Notes: generated by a model not told the origin, from the sequence alone. 64,000 nucleotides of DNA from Kribbella soli (GCF_004331345.1 NZ_SJJZ01000002.1:1550001-1614000); one strand, 5' to 3'; positions 1-8,668 are shown, counted from the stretch's first letter. Translations and numbers: made by a program.

Positions 1-193
1 CCGGTGGCAGATCGCCGTTCTCCAGATAGGCCCGGCAAGCCGTTGTCCCGATCGTGAAACCCGGCGGGACCGGCAGCCCCAGGCGGGTCATCTCGGCGAG
101 ATTGGCGCCCTTGCCGCCGAGCAGGTCCTTCTGGTCCATGCTTCCTTCGGCGAAGTCGAACACGTAGCGGGCAGTCGTCAGCGTTGCGGTCAT
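1..193 (-). CDS. ppdK: Pyruvate phosphate dikinase, N-terminal part (runs off the window)
   Basis: The reverse strand from the ATG at 193 encodes a PPDK amino terminus: [20 protein letters not shown], then a [19 protein letters not shown] block that is typical of the ATP-grasp domain of PPDK. Known role: interconversion of pyruvate, ATP and phosphate with PEP, AMP and pyrophosphate. Only about 64 codons are present and the gene continues beyond base 1. A strong ribosome site (GGAGGTGG) lies just before the start. A perfect copy of the island operator sits 59 bp upstream. The enzyme fits pyrophosphate-linked glycolysis or gluconeogenesis during energy shortage. Identification is secure although the catalytic histidine domain is outside the window. 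Confidence 0.93.
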   Translation of the reverse strand, partial: MTATLTTARYVFDFAEGSMDQKDLLGGKGANLAEMTRLGLPVPPGFTIGTTACRAYLENGDLPP

Positions 194-244
194 GGGATAT
201 GCCACCTCCATCTCCCAGGCTCCAGCGACCGGCACGACGTCCAC

Positions 245-282
245 AGGGCCGAAGGTCCCGCCTGGATCAGACGCTCTGCCCT
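245..282. promoter_or_regulatory. Operator pair (DosR-box-like) before ppdK
   Basis: AGGGCCGAAGGTCCC at 245-259 is the perfect 15/15 form of the recurring island motif (complement GGGACCTTCGGCCCT). A weak second copy at 268-282 (10/15) has its centre 23 bp away. The spacing matches other pairs in the window. Function as a binding site is inferred. Confidence 0.7.
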
Positions 283-358
283 CGCCGATGTCGAGGGAGA
301 CGACGGCGACCTTCGGCCAAGGCTCGAAGAGCTCCTGGTCCGGTGACGGTCATGGGAG

Positions 359-988
359 CTACTGACTCTTGAGGAATCTGGATGGATCGCCGGCGGCGCT
401 GGCGGAGGACGCGAGCCACGCCTGCAGGCCCTCAGGGTCGCGCCGGTCAAGCTCGTCGAGGCAGCGCTGGCGCTCCAAGACGATGTGGAGACGCTGGTTA
501 TCTGTCCTCGCTTGCCGCAGTGCTTCGTAGCTGTCGCGCCATTGGCGGCAGAGGTCCGCAGTACTGCGTTGCGGTACGTCGAGGCGCTCGATCGCTGTAC
601 TGGTTCCAAGTCGCACGCCATACCAGTGCACCGCAGCAGGCGAGGTGACCGCCAAGAGAACGGCCAGCCACAGCACGCTCGGGCCGAGAACGACGGTAAG
701 GCCGAGGACCAAGGTAGTCGCTGCAGTTGCTGCAGCGACGGCAGTGACGACCTGTCCTCTCGTCCGGCGGGCAGCGTCTCCGCCGTCATACAGACCAAAA
801 GCTGCCGCGGCAGCGACGACAACCGCCAGGAGTGCCACGCCCAGAATCTCCGCTGGCAGCAACACCGCGGCGGCAACGACGCCGAGCGCAACAGCCACGC
901 CTCGAAAGGCCCGCCAAACGGCTCGGTAGGCCGCCAATCGCGGACCCACCACGTCCCTACCCTCGAACGAGGAGCCTTCTGCCCCCAT
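359..988 (-). CDS. Membrane protein of unknown function with four predicted helices
   Basis: No family recognised. With the ATG at 988 the product is about 209 residues. Two closely spaced hydrophobic pairs (four transmembrane segments) occupy roughly residues 25-110 and are followed by about 85 charged, helical residues rich in Arg, Glu and Gln that should be cytosolic. An in-frame GTG at 1054 would add 22 residues and has an equally plausible AGAGG upstream, so the start is uncertain. The gene points towards ppdK 165 bp away and is divergent from the BtrH-like gene. The operator at 1145-1159 could serve both directions. Confidence 0.6.
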   Translation of the reverse strand: MGAEGSSFEGRDVVGPRLAAYRAVWRAFRGVAVALGVVAAAVLLPAEILGVALLAVVVAAAAAFGLYDGGDAARRTRGQVVTAVAAATAATTLVLGLTVVLGPSVLWLAVLLAVTSPAAVHWYGVRLGTSTAIERLDVPQRSTADLCRQWRDSYEALRQARTDNQRLHIVLERQRCLDELDRRDPEGLQAWLASSASAAGDPSRFLKSQ

Positions 989-1144
989 GGCCGAGCCCCC
1001 TGCCCCAGGCCGATCCCCTCCGCTTGCCGGACGACCGGCCGCGTCATGTTCCACCTTCGGCAGAGACCTCTGCCGCACGCCAGAGTCTGAAGACCTATTA
1101 GTTGGGGGTACGACGTCCCTGCAATCCAGGGCGGACGCGATGAC

Positions 1145-1159
1145 GGGACTTTCGGCACT
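1145..1159. promoter_or_regulatory. DosR-box-like operator before the BtrH-like gene
   Basis: GGGACTTTCGGCACT matches the island motif at 13/15 positions and is also close to the mycobacterial DosR core. Its centre lies 69 bp before the ATG at 1221. A second GGG-N9-CCC palindrome (GGGTACGACGTCCCT, 1106-1120, 10/15) lies 39 bp further upstream, outside the usual spacing. Confidence 0.6.
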
Positions 1160-1220
1160 GTGCCTGTACCTCGGTCCACAGCACGCTGGACGCGAAGTCG
1201 GGTGATCAGGAGGCACTGAG

Positions 1221-2282
1221 ATGGCGACCACGGTCAGCGGGCATCCCGCGGTTCGGCCCTTCCCGGAAGTCCGCAGCTATCCAACACACCATTGCGTGAC
1301 CGGGTCGCTGAAGCACGTGTACGACTTCCACGGCTATCGCATCAGCGAGGACCTGCTGTTCGGCCTCGGGACGGGGCTCGGGTTCGCGTACTTCCACATC
1401 AAGGACACCGATCCCTTCTACGGTGGCCGCGCCAACACCGCCGGCCCCAAGCAAGAAGGCCTGGAGAAGACAGCGGGCCGACGTACGGGCGTCGCCGTCG
1501 CATCTCACGCCACGTCCAGCACGCGCGTTGCTCAAGCGGAGCTGCGCCTACTTCTGGAGGCCGGCGAGCCGACACTCGTGTACGTCGACATGGGATTCCT
1601 GCCGTACTTTGACCTCCCAGCCAACTACCACTTCGGCGGCCATGTCGTGGTCGTGGCAGGCTACGACCCTCAGGCCGGGCAGGTGCTGATCGCGGACCGG
1701 GATCAGCAACTTCATCCAGTCGACTGGGACGTGCTGGAGCAGGCGCGCGGATCCACCTATCGGCCGTTTCCACCCCGGCACACCTGGTACACCTTCGACT
1801 TCAGCAACGCACGCGAGCCACGCCCGGCCGACGTCCGCGCCGCGATCATCGAGGTGTGCGACGGCATGCTGAAGCCGCCGATCACCAATCTCGGCGTACG
1901 CGGGATCCGCAAGGCGATCCGGGAGACACTGCGGTGGCCCGATGCGCTGGACACCGACGCGCTACGCCGTACCTGCTTCAACACAGCGATGTTCATCGAC
2001 GCGCGCGGAGGCACCGGCGGCGGCATCTTCAGGTACATGTACGCACGCTTCCTCGGCGAAGCCGCCATCATCACCGGCGAGGCCCGACTCGACGAACTCG
2101 GCAATGAGCTGAACGCGATCGGCGATCTCTGGGAAGACGTCGCCGCTACCTTCTCCGCAGCTGCCGAACTCGAGGACCCTGCCGACCTGCTGGAGCCGGC
2201 AACCACACCCATGCACGAGATCGCCGACCGCGAAGAGTTCCTCTGGCAAAGCCTGAAAACCCTGACCACGGATCACACCTGA
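1221..2282 (+). CDS. BtrH N-terminal domain / DUF4872-type protein
   Basis: 353 residues. The amino half resembles the BtrH_N fold (BtrH is the acyl carrier protein:aminoglycoside acyltransferase of butirosin synthesis): YPTHHCVTGSLKHVYDFHG near the start has the Cys-containing motif (HHCVTGS), then GLGTGLGFAYF and a cysteine-protease-like HFGGHVVVVAGYD block around residue 140. The C-terminal 150 residues are helical and match the DUF4872 arrangement. No aminoglycoside genes are nearby, so a biosynthetic role is unlikely. A papain-like acyl-transfer or peptidase activity is inferred from the Cys and His blocks. Preceded by GGAGG and by an operator 69 bp upstream, so probably part of the dormancy regulon. 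Confidence 0.75.
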   Translation: MATTVSGHPAVRPFPEVRSYPTHHCVTGSLKHVYDFHGYRISEDLLFGLGTGLGFAYFHIKDTDPFYGGRANTAGPKQEGLEKTAGRRTGVAVASHATSSTRVAQAELRLLLEAGEPTLVYVDMGFLPYFDLPANYHFGGHVVVVAGYDPQAGQVLIADRDQQLHPVDWDVLEQARGSTYRPFPPRHTWYTFDFSNAREPRPADVRAAIIEVCDGMLKPPITNLGVRGIRKAIRETLRWPDALDTDALRRTCFNTAMFIDARGGTGGGIFRYMYARFLGEAAIITGEARLDELGNELNAIGDLWEDVAATFSAAAELEDPADLLEPATTPMHEIADREEFLWQSLKTLTTDHT

Positions 2283-2312
2283 CTACTGGGCGCGCGCACC
2301 GACAGGTGGGCC

Positions 2313-2351
2313 GGGCCTTAAGGCACGAGACGGCTCGGGACTATCGGCCCT
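2313..2351. promoter_or_regulatory. Operator pair before the lipoprotein gene
   Basis: GGGACTATCGGCCCT at 2337-2351 matches the island motif at 13/15. A degenerate copy GGGCCTTAAGGCACG at 2313-2327 (9/15) has its centre 24 bp away. The stronger copy lies 84 bp before the ATG at 2428. Confidence 0.6.
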
Positions 2352-2427
2352 AGTCGCAGGGAGTGACGGCCAATACGGTGATCTTGATCCCGAGGGGGGC
2401 TCGGGGACAAGAACGGGGGACTTATCC

Positions 2428-3042
2428 ATGAATAAACGTATGTCTGTTGCCGTCGCTATGGCCGCAACGTTGCTCGTCGGCTGCGGCGCCGTTGCCGACC
2501 CGATCAGCGGCGAAGCGACGCCCACGACTCAGGTCACGACGGCGCCCACCGTTGCTCCGAGCAGCGAGCCGACGACCGCGGAGCCGCCGGCCACCGAGGA
2601 ACCGGCAGCCACCGAGGAGCCGAGCGCCGAGCCGGCAAAGGACACGGCGGTGATCGGCAAGACCCTGACCTACAAGTCCGGCCTGGCCGTCCGCGTCGTG
2701 TCGGTGAAGGTCTTCAACGCCGGCTCTTACGCCTTCGGACTGGTTGCGGGGCACAAGGCCGTTAAGGTGACCTGGACGATCACCAATGGCACGTCGGCCA
2801 ACGTCGACCTGAGTGGGGCCGAGGCGCGGCTCACATACGGCGCCGACGGCATCCAGGCAGAGAATGTCTACACCGACGGCGTCGGCGGGCAGTACCCGTT
2901 CGAAGGCAGCCTGCAACCCGGCAAACGCAAGACCGCGACGACAGCGTTCTCGGTCCCGAAGTCAGGTCTCGCGAAGATCAGCATCGAGGTCGAGCCCGAA
3001 TTCATGAGCGAGACCGCCTTCTTCACCGGCAAAGCCAACTGA
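2428..3042 (+). CDS. Secreted lipoprotein with DUF4352-like domain
   Basis: 204 residues. The first 19 form a lipoprotein signal ending in the lipobox LVGC, so Cys19 should be acylated and the protein anchored outside the membrane. Residues 25-70 are a Thr/Pro/Glu linker made of repeated ATEEP units. The rest is a beta-rich domain with LTYKSGLAVRVVSVKVF and a VTWTITNGTSANVDL strand, as in DUF4352 / antigen MPT63-like immunoglobulin folds. Function unknown; a role at the cell surface is inferred. Operator pair upstream, good ATG but weak ribosome site (GGGGGACTTATCC). Confidence 0.7.
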   Translation: MNKRMSVAVAMAATLLVGCGAVADPISGEATPTTQVTTAPTVAPSSEPTTAEPPATEEPAATEEPSAEPAKDTAVIGKTLTYKSGLAVRVVSVKVFNAGSYAFGLVAGHKAVKVTWTITNGTSANVDLSGAEARLTYGADGIQAENVYTDGVGGQYPFEGSLQPGKRKTATTAFSVPKSGLAKISIEVEPEFMSETAFFTGKAN

Positions 3043-3049
3043 CTCCCGC

Positions 3050-3064
3050 AGAGCCGAAAGTCCC
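3050..3064. promoter_or_regulatory. DosR-box-like operator before the PPOX gene
   Basis: AGAGCCGAAAGTCCC matches the island motif at 13/15. It lies just after the lipoprotein stop codon and about 147 bp before the PPOX ATG at 3204. Confidence 0.5.
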
Positions 3065-3203
3065 GACCACGCAGGCCCGCTGCCAGGCGGCGGATCTCAA
3101 GTGCGATATCGCCGTCTGCCGCGGTGTAGGTCGGACGGCCCACACCCACTCCCCCATCGCCATCGTCCGCCTACCGGTCCGCGCGGTGCATTAAGGATGT
3201 CCG

Positions 3204-3649
3204 ATGACCACTCCGCGTCTGCGGTTCGACCGTTCTCGGCTCGCGATCCTCGCACAGGCCGAGTGCCGTCGCATGCTCCGGTCGGTTGCGCTCGGGCGGC
3301 TGGTGTACACGGCGGGGGTCTGCCCGCGGTCCGGCTGGTGAACTTCGTCCTGGACGACGACACGATTGTGCTCGGCACGGGCCAGGGCGACAAGTTCCGG
3401 GCCGCCGAACGAGGCGACCTGATCGCATTCGAGGCTGACGAAGCGGACAGGGAACGTCATGTCGGCTGGACCGTCACGGCGATCGGACACCTGTCGGTCA
3501 TCACGGACGACGAGGCCGACGAGTTGCGTCGTACGCTGCCGCTCCACACGTGGATGCCGATGGACGATCCGCGACTGGTTCGGCTCGGGATCGAGTCTGT
3601 TCAGGGTCGGCGTCTGCTGCCGTGGGGACAGCGACCACGATTTCAGTAG
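3204..3649 (+). pseudogene. Pyridoxamine 5'-phosphate oxidase-family protein, frameshifted
   Basis: Starting at ATG 3204 the frame encodes an opening typical of dormancy-type PPOX proteins: LAQAECRRMLRSVALGRLVY, then TAG. It then hits a stop near 3342. The remaining barrel (GLPAVRLVNFVLDDDTIVLG, then [13 protein letters not shown]) is in the next frame. The two parts join at the G-run 3314-3318: one extra G restores ECRR...VYTAGGLPAVRLVNF and a product of about 148 residues, the usual family length. The family binds FMN or F420 and includes DosR-regulon members Rv0080 and Rv3129. Either a real lesion, slippage at the G-run, or a homopolymer error in the assembly. Confidence 0.75.
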
Positions 3650-3678
3650 CGTCGATGAGCCGAACGGCCCGCCAGGTC

Positions 3679-3693
3679 GGGACTGTTGCCCGC
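3679..3693. promoter_or_regulatory. Weak DosR-box-like site before the helical-protein/MBL operon
   Basis: GGGACTGTTGCCCGC keeps the first half-site but matches the motif only at 9/15. Its centre lies 65 bp before the ATG at 3751, the usual distance. Confidence 0.3.
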
Positions 3694-3750
3694 AGCGCCA
3701 TCTGCCTTCCCAGGGCGAGCCTGAAGGTGAGACAAGTGGGAGGAGCAGTC

Positions 3751-4107
3751 ATGAGCACGTTGCGTCAGGAGATCGACCGCTGGGAGGCCGACCTCGAGAA
3801 CCTCGCCGAGACCAGCTTGTCCGACAACTGGTTCCTCGAAGAGCGTCGGCTGGCCGAGGCGCAGCACACCCTCGTCGCCTTCCGCGGTCACATCCTGCCG
3901 ATGCTCGCCGCTCAGCGGCCGTACGACGTGATCGTCGTCGACGAGATCGAGCATCTCCTCGACGGCCTGGAGGACCTCCGCAACGACCTCTTCCGGACCG
4001 TCCACCCGACGAGTTCCCATCGGGAGATCGCCGAGACGGTCGCCGCGCTCCGCGCTCTCAGCCGGGTCGCCCTCCGCTTCGAGCAAAGCCTCGAAAACGC
4101 CTCATGA
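3751..4107 (+). CDS. Small acidic helical protein of unknown function
   Basis: 118 residues; no family recognised. Predicted almost wholly alpha-helical and acidic, beginning [20 protein letters not shown], with heptad-like Leu/Ile spacing throughout, so a helical bundle or dimer is likely. The ATG follows GTGGGAGGAGC, a strong ribosome site, which fixes this start over longer in-frame possibilities. Its stop overlaps the ATG of the metallo-beta-lactamase gene (ATGA), so the two are translationally coupled and may act together, for example as a partner or regulator of the nuclease-like enzyme. That link is inferred only from the overlap. Confidence 0.7.
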   Translation: MSTLRQEIDRWEADLENLAETSLSDNWFLEERRLAEAQHTLVAFRGHILPMLAAQRPYDVIVVDEIEHLLDGLEDLRNDLFRTVHPTSSHREIAETVAALRALSRVALRFEQSLENAS

Positions 4108-5468
4108 GCGTGCTCACCTTCCTCGGCGCGGCCGGAACGGTGACCGGCAGCAAGTTCCTGCTCGAGCACGACCGCCAGCGGATCCTGCTCGACTGCGGCC
4201 TGTTCCAAGGCGAGGCGCAGTGGCGCCGCCGCAACTGGGACCCGTTCCCGGTCGACCCGGCCTCGCTCGACGCCGTCCTCCTCACCCACGCACACCTCGA
4301 CCACTGCGGCTACCTGCCGAGCCTGGTCAGGCAAGGGTTCCGCGGTCCGGTGATCTGCACCCCAGGTACGGCGGACGTCGCAGGGATCGTGCTCCGCGAC
4401 GCCGCCCACCTCCAGATGGAAGACGCCCAGCACGCCCGCGCCGGCGGCTACTCCCGGCACGATCCGCCGCAACCGCTCTTCGACACCGAGGACGCGGAAC
4501 GGGCCATCAGACTGTTCCGCCCCACCGACGGCCGCACGGAGCTGGGCGCGGCAACGGTGACTCTCCACCGCGCCGGCCACATCCTCGGCTCGGCCTTCGC
4601 CGAACTGGAGATCGACGGCCGACGACTGCTGGTCAGCGGCGATCTCGGCCGGCAAGAGCACCCCTTGCTCCGCCCGCCGGAGCCTCCGCCGGCCGTCGAC
4701 ACGATCCTGGTCGAGGCGACGTACGGCGATCGGCACCACCAGCCCCTCGACCACGCCGAGCTCGGCCACCTGATCAGCACAACCGCAACGCGAGGCGGCG
4801 TCGTCCTGATGCCTGCCTTCGCGATCGACCGCACAGCGGTCCTGCTGCACGAGCTCGCCGGCCTCATGCGCGCCGACCTGATTCCACACCTGCCCGTCTA
4901 CGTCAACAGCCCGATGGCCCTGGCCGCCCTGAACGTCTACCGCGCTGCCGTCACGAACAAGTCACCCGAGCTCCGTCCCGAGATCCTCGGCGGGCCGGAC
5001 CCGTTCGACCCCGGCACCCTGCGCCTGGTCCACTCCGTCGAGGAATCGATGCGGATCAGCGATCCCGGCCGTCCGTCGATCGTCATCTCGGCGTCCGGTA
5101 TGGCGACCGGCGGGAGGGTCCTGTACCACCTGGCTCGGCTCCTGCCGAGCAAGCGGAATACCGTGATCCTCCCCGGCTTCCAAGTCCCCGGCACCCGCGG
5201 CCGGGCGCTGCTCGACGGCGCCCGCTCGGTCAAGATCCACGGCCGCTACATACCGGTCCGCGCACAGGTAGTCGGGCTGTCCGAATTCTCCGCCCACGCC
5301 GACTCCGACGAACTCATCAGCTGGCTGTCGGCGGTGCCGAGCGCACCGGAAACCGTGTACGTCGTCCACGGAGAGGACCACGCCCGTGCCGAGCTGGCCC
5401 GCCGGATCCACGACGAGCTCGACTGGACCGCAGTCACGCCGAGTCACCTCGAGCGGGTCAGGGTCTGA
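4104..5468 (+). CDS. Metallo-beta-lactamase/beta-CASP RNase-type protein (YSH1/CPSF-like)
   Basis: 454 residues. The amino domain opens with [15 protein letters not shown], the hallmark of the YSH1/CPSF-type beta-CASP family, and has the zinc motif THAHLDHCG at residues 61-69 and VSGDLGRQ further on. The central beta-CASP domain has ATYGDR, NSPMA and [15 protein letters not shown]. The carboxy end has [12 protein letters not shown] and YVVHGE. These are the metal and phosphate ligands of the family, all present, so it should be an active RNA endo/exonuclease or related hydrolase. Substrate unknown. Coupled to the preceding helical protein. RNA turnover during dormancy is a reasonable inference. 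Confidence 0.88.
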   Translation: MSVLTFLGAAGTVTGSKFLLEHDRQRILLDCGLFQGEAQWRRRNWDPFPVDPASLDAVLLTHAHLDHCGYLPSLVRQGFRGPVICTPGTADVAGIVLRDAAHLQMEDAQHARAGGYSRHDPPQPLFDTEDAERAIRLFRPTDGRTELGAATVTLHRAGHILGSAFAELEIDGRRLLVSGDLGRQEHPLLRPPEPPPAVDTILVEATYGDRHHQPLDHAELGHLISTTATRGGVVLMPAFAIDRTAVLLHELAGLMRADLIPHLPVYVNSPMALAALNVYRAAVTNKSPELRPEILGGPDPFDPGTLRLVHSVEESMRISDPGRPSIVISASGMATGGRVLYHLARLLPSKRNTVILPGFQVPGTRGRALLDGARSVKIHGRYIPVRAQVVGLSEFSAHADSDELISWLSAVPSAPETVYVVHGEDHARAELARRIHDELDWTAVTPSHLERVRV

Positions 5469-5810
5469 TCAGGAATCGCGTCGTGGACCGCGGCTCTCTC
5501 GCGCTCAGAACCCTTGCTCGCCGAACAGTGCGACCTTCAGCGCTCCCGTGGTGGCCGGCGACCGTCCCGCCCGGACGTACGACGCGGGTGCACAGCTCGT
5601 CCGCTGCCCGGGACCGTTGTACTTCATCACAAACCTCCCTGAACGAGACTTCCCACCCTCGACTCTCGTCCCCGCGGCCCTCCGGGACAGCGGTTGAACA
5701 GCACCCGTGCACCGGGACCTTCGGTACTCCTCCTCGGGACCTTCTGTCCTGCCCACGCCTCCGCCGTACGACTTGACTGGAGCTGCAGGACTACAAGCCC
5801 GGGAGGTGTC
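5469..5810. other. 342-bp non-coding stretch before the stress-protein gene
   Basis: No convincing reading frame. It holds the tandem operators at 5714-5750 and a weaker copy GGGACCGTTGTACTT at 5610-5624 (10/15). The remainder shows nothing I can name. Confidence 0.6.
5714..5750. promoter_or_regulatory. Tandem operators before the stress-protein/ABC operon
   Basis: GGGACCTTCGGTACT (5714-5728) and GGGACCTTCTGTCCT (5736-5750), each 13/15, lie in the same orientation with centres exactly 22 bp apart. This is two helical turns, which favours side-by-side dimer binding. The nearer one is 68 bp before the ATG at 5811. Confidence 0.7.
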
Positions 5811-6380
5811 ATGTCCGCAGAGCTGCCGGTACTGGTAGGAATCGACGGATCCCGCGACGGCCTGATCGCACTGACCTGGGCAACGGCGTACGCCGAACTA
5901 CACCAGGCACCGCTCCACGCCGTGTACGTCCTCGACGACGAAGGCGAAGTAGGCGGCGGCCCGCCACCCACCGAAGCCGACGACGGCAGCGAGGTCCTCG
6001 ACGACGCCCTGCAAGAGCTCGGGCGGCTGGGATTCCGCGACGCGTCGCTCGAGGTCCGCCACGGCCATCCGGCACAGGCCCTCCTCGAGCTCTCCGAACG
6101 GTCCATCGCCTTGGTCGTCGGCCGGCGCGGCATGGGCGGCTTCGCCGAACTAGTACTCGGCTCCACCTCCCAGACCTGCACGGCGCTCGCCACGAAGGTC
6201 CCCCTGATCGTCGTCCCCGACACCTGGAACCCCGCGACGGCCGCACACCAGCGGATCGTGGTCGGAGTCGGCGGCCTCGGCCGTACGGCGTTCTCCGAAC
6301 TACGCATGGGCTCCGTGGCCCGCGGCCTGCTCCACCACTCATACTGCCCGGTCGCCGTCGTACACCACCCGGAGCCCTGA
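5811..6380 (+). CDS. Universal stress protein, one full and one truncated domain
   Basis: 189 residues from the ATG after GGGAGGTGTC. Residues 1-145 form a complete Usp domain: VLVGIDGSRDGLIALTWA at the start and the ATP-binding loop VGRRGMGGFAELVLGSTS near residues 105-122. What follows is only the first strand (IVVGVGG) and the last helix and strand (ELRMGSVARGLLHHSYCP) of a second Usp domain, with about 100 residues missing in between. It therefore looks like a tandem Usp whose second domain has collapsed. Usp proteins bind ATP and act in dormancy (Rv2623, Rv2005c in mycobacteria). First gene of an operon with the ABC transporter. Confidence 0.85.
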   Translation: MSAELPVLVGIDGSRDGLIALTWATAYAELHQAPLHAVYVLDDEGEVGGGPPPTEADDGSEVLDDALQELGRLGFRDASLEVRHGHPAQALLELSERSIALVVGRRGMGGFAELVLGSTSQTCTALATKVPLIVVPDTWNPATAAHQRIVVGVGGLGRTAFSELRMGSVARGLLHHSYCPVAVVHHPEP

Positions 6381-6381
6381 C

Positions 6382-7272
6382 ATGGACCACGTCATCAGAA
6401 CCCGCAACCTCACCAAACGGTTCGGTCACCGGACCGCGCTCGACGGGCTGAATCTCGACGTATCCGCCGGCATCATCCTCGGCTACCTCGGGCCGAACGG
6501 CGCCGGGAAGACCACCACGATCCGGCTGCTGGCCGGGTTGATCCGCCCGACCTCCGGGTCGGCGGTCGTGTTCGGCTTCGACGCCTCCGACCAGTACGAC
6601 GCTCTCCAACGGCGCATCGGCTACCTGCCAGGTGACTTCGTGGCCTACCCGGACCTCACCGGTGCGCAGTACCTGAGCTACTTCGCCCATCTTTACGGCG
6701 GCGTGGACCGGGCCCGGATCGACCTCCTCACCAAGCGTTTCGACCTGGATCTCGGCGTCCGGATCGGCGCCTTGTCCCGCGGCAACCGGCAGAAGGTCGG
6801 CATCGTGCAGGCGTTCATGCACGACCCCGACCTGCTCATCCTCGACGAGCCGACGACCGGGCTGGACCCGTTGATGCAACGCGAGTTCCGTGAGCTGCTA
6901 CGAGAGACCCGGGACGCTGGCCGGACCGTCTTCCTCTCGTCGCACGTCTTGTCGGAGGTCGAGGCGGTCGCCGACACCGTCGCGATCCTGCGCGCAGGAC
7001 GGCTGGTCACCGTCCAATCGGTGCAGGCGCTGCGCGACAAGGCCCGGCGCCGGCTCGACCTGACGTTCGCCACGACCCCGCCGACGGACCTCGTTCGGGC
7101 CGTAGCGGGTGTGCAGCAGTTGTCGATCGACGGCCGAGTCGCCCACGTCGTCGTCACCGGATCGACGGCCGAACTGATCAAGACGGTCGCGGCGTACGGC
7201 GTGACGAACGTCGTCAGCCACGAGGCGGACCTCGAAGCCGCGTTCCTCGACTACTACGACGGACAGGGGTGA
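6382..7272 (+). CDS. ABC-2 type transporter, ATP-binding subunit
   Basis: 296 residues. Walker A GPNGAGKTTT (about residues 39-48), signature LSRGNRQKVGI and Walker B LLILDEPTTGLDP, D-loop and switch His (SSHVLSEVE) are all present. The C-terminal 70 residues form the usual accessory domain of drug or lipid exporters of the CcmA type. The start lies 1 bp after the stress-protein stop and the end overlaps the permease start, so the three genes are one transcript. Works as a homodimer on the cytosolic face with the following permease. Substrate unknown. The signature Ser-Arg-Gly-Asn variant replaces the common LSGGQ but keeps its Gly. Confidence 0.92.
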   Translation: MDHVIRTRNLTKRFGHRTALDGLNLDVSAGIILGYLGPNGAGKTTTIRLLAGLIRPTSGSAVVFGFDASDQYDALQRRIGYLPGDFVAYPDLTGAQYLSYFAHLYGGVDRARIDLLTKRFDLDLGVRIGALSRGNRQKVGIVQAFMHDPDLLILDEPTTGLDPLMQREFRELLRETRDAGRTVFLSSHVLSEVEAVADTVAILRAGRLVTVQSVQALRDKARRRLDLTFATTPPTDLVRAVAGVQQLSIDGRVAHVVVTGSTAELIKTVAAYGVTNVVSHEADLEAAFLDYYDGQG

Positions 7273-8081
7273 GAGTCGTGTTCCGCAACGTCTATCTCAA
7301 GTCGCTGTACGACGCGCGCCGCGGACTGATCGGCTGGTCGGTCGCGATCGCCGCACTGGTCCTGCTGGAGTGCGCACTGTGGCCCTCGGTCCGGGACATG
7401 CCCGACCTGGCAGAGCTGTACAAGTCGTTCCCCGAGCAGCTGCGCAAGTTCTTCAACCTGGAGGCGATGACCACCGGCGTCGGCTTCCTCAACGCCGAGC
7501 TCTTCACGCTGCTGCTGCCCAGCCTGTTCCTCGTCTACGGCATCGGCCACGGCGCACGGACGATCGCCGGCGAGGAGGAACGCGGAACACTCGAACTGTT
7601 GCTCGTCACCCCGGTCTCCGGCGCCCGCATCATCATCGACAAGGCACTCGCCCTGCTGACCTCGATCGCGGTCCTCGGGCTCGCACTCTTCACCGCCACG
7701 ATCGTCGGCAGCTTGACCTTCGGCCTCGGCATCTCCGCAGCCGACGCCGCCAGCGGGGCCCTCGCGATGACATTGCTCGGCCTCGAGTACGGCGTACTCG
7801 CCCTGGCCGTCGGCGCCCTCACCGGCCGCCGCGCCACCGCCATCGCCCTCTCGGCGTCCGCAGCGACCGCGGCCTACGTCGTGTACGCCGCCGGCCTCAT
7901 CCTGCCGCGCTTCGAGCCCTGGCAGCCCTACTCCCCCATCTACCAGGCCTTCCACAACGGCCCCCTCGGCGCCGGCCTCCAACTGACCCACCTCTGGCTC
8001 CTCGCAGGCTCCGCACTGCTGCTCGCCCTCGCCCTGCCAACCCTGGACGGCCGCGACATCTCAACCGCTCACGGCGGGTAA
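7269..8081 (+). CDS. ABC-2 type transporter, membrane subunit
   Basis: 270 residues with six predicted transmembrane segments: about residues 20-40, 75-100, 120-150, 160-180, 190-215 and 240-260. The EEERGTLELLLVTPVSG motif after the second helix is the cytosolic coupling element of ABC-2 permeases. The GTG at 7269 overlaps the ATPase stop; an in-frame GTG at 7278 with GGGGTGAGA before it is an equally good start and shortens the protein by three residues. Exports an unknown small molecule or lipid. Control by the operators upstream of the stress-protein gene is inferred from the operon structure. Confidence 0.88.
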   Translation: MRVVFRNVYLKSLYDARRGLIGWSVAIAALVLLECALWPSVRDMPDLAELYKSFPEQLRKFFNLEAMTTGVGFLNAELFTLLLPSLFLVYGIGHGARTIAGEEERGTLELLLVTPVSGARIIIDKALALLTSIAVLGLALFTATIVGSLTFGLGISAADAASGALAMTLLGLEYGVLALAVGALTGRRATAIALSASAATAAYVVYAAGLILPRFEPWQPYSPIYQAFHNGPLGAGLQLTHLWLLAGSALLLALALPTLDGRDISTAHGG

Positions 8082-8107
8082 GAGCAATGCCGGTTCGCCG
8101 GAAACGC

Positions 8108-8599
8108 TCAGCGGCGGGCGGCCCAGTTGCTCCAACTGGCCTTGGCGCCGGAGTCTCCGATCCGAACCACGTCGTACATGGCGGCGCCCGCGACCAGAAC
8201 GGCGACCACGGTCAACGCCGCGGTGAAGACCTTCGAGGCAGGAGCGAGGAACGTGCGCTTTGCCGGCGTCCGCCCGGTACTCTCCCGCTGCCGCCACCAC
8301 AGGATCACCGCCAGGGCTGCGACCCCGATGGCCGCGTAGATGGCGGTGTCTCCGAGCTCGGCATGCCGATGGATCAGCGGGTTCGGTGAGACGCGGCTCT
8401 CCAGCCACTCGCCGGCGCTCGTCGTGATCGGCACCAGCACGACGACAAGCACCGACAGGATCGCATTCGGACCGGCCAGGCGGCGCCTGGCCGGCGGCCA
8501 CAGTGCGGTGAGCACCAGGAGAGCCGCCGCGAGCGGGAGCAGGACGACGATGGCGTGCACGAGCAGCACGTGGGCGGGAAGACCGTTGACAGTCTGCAT
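8108..8599 (-). CDS. DUF2231-like membrane protein
   Basis: 163 residues with four predicted transmembrane helices. The opening GLPAHVLLVHAIVVLLPLAA carries the family pattern GLP-x-H-x-LLVH with two histidines in the first helix that could hold heme or metal. DUF2231 proteins often sit beside redox or cytochrome genes. Here it closes the flavin electron-transfer operon, 69 bp after the second FMN-binding gene, so a role as a membrane redox partner is inferred. The ATG follows GAAGGAA. Confidence 0.75.
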   Translation of the reverse strand: MQTVNGLPAHVLLVHAIVVLLPLAAALLVLTALWPPARRRLAGPNAILSVLVVVLVPITTSAGEWLESRVSPNPLIHRHAELGDTAIYAAIGVAALAVILWWRQRESTGRTPAKRTFLAPASKVFTAALTVVAVLVAGAAMYDVVRIGDSGAKASWSNWAARR

Positions 8600-8668
8600 G
8601 CGGGTTCCTTCGAGTCGGGTCAGGGAGATCAGGCTGGCAGCCGCTTCTTGGGGAATTCTTGGAGGACT

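Noticed and set aside
3459-5468. A 669-codon open frame covering two genes
   Set aside because: Only the part from 4104 matches a family. The earlier part is out of frame with the real PPOX and helical-protein genes and is Arg/Ser-rich.
5610-5624. GGGACCGTTGTACTT as a third operator before the stress-protein gene
   Set aside because: Only 10/15, 200 bp from the start codon and without a partner at the usual spacing.
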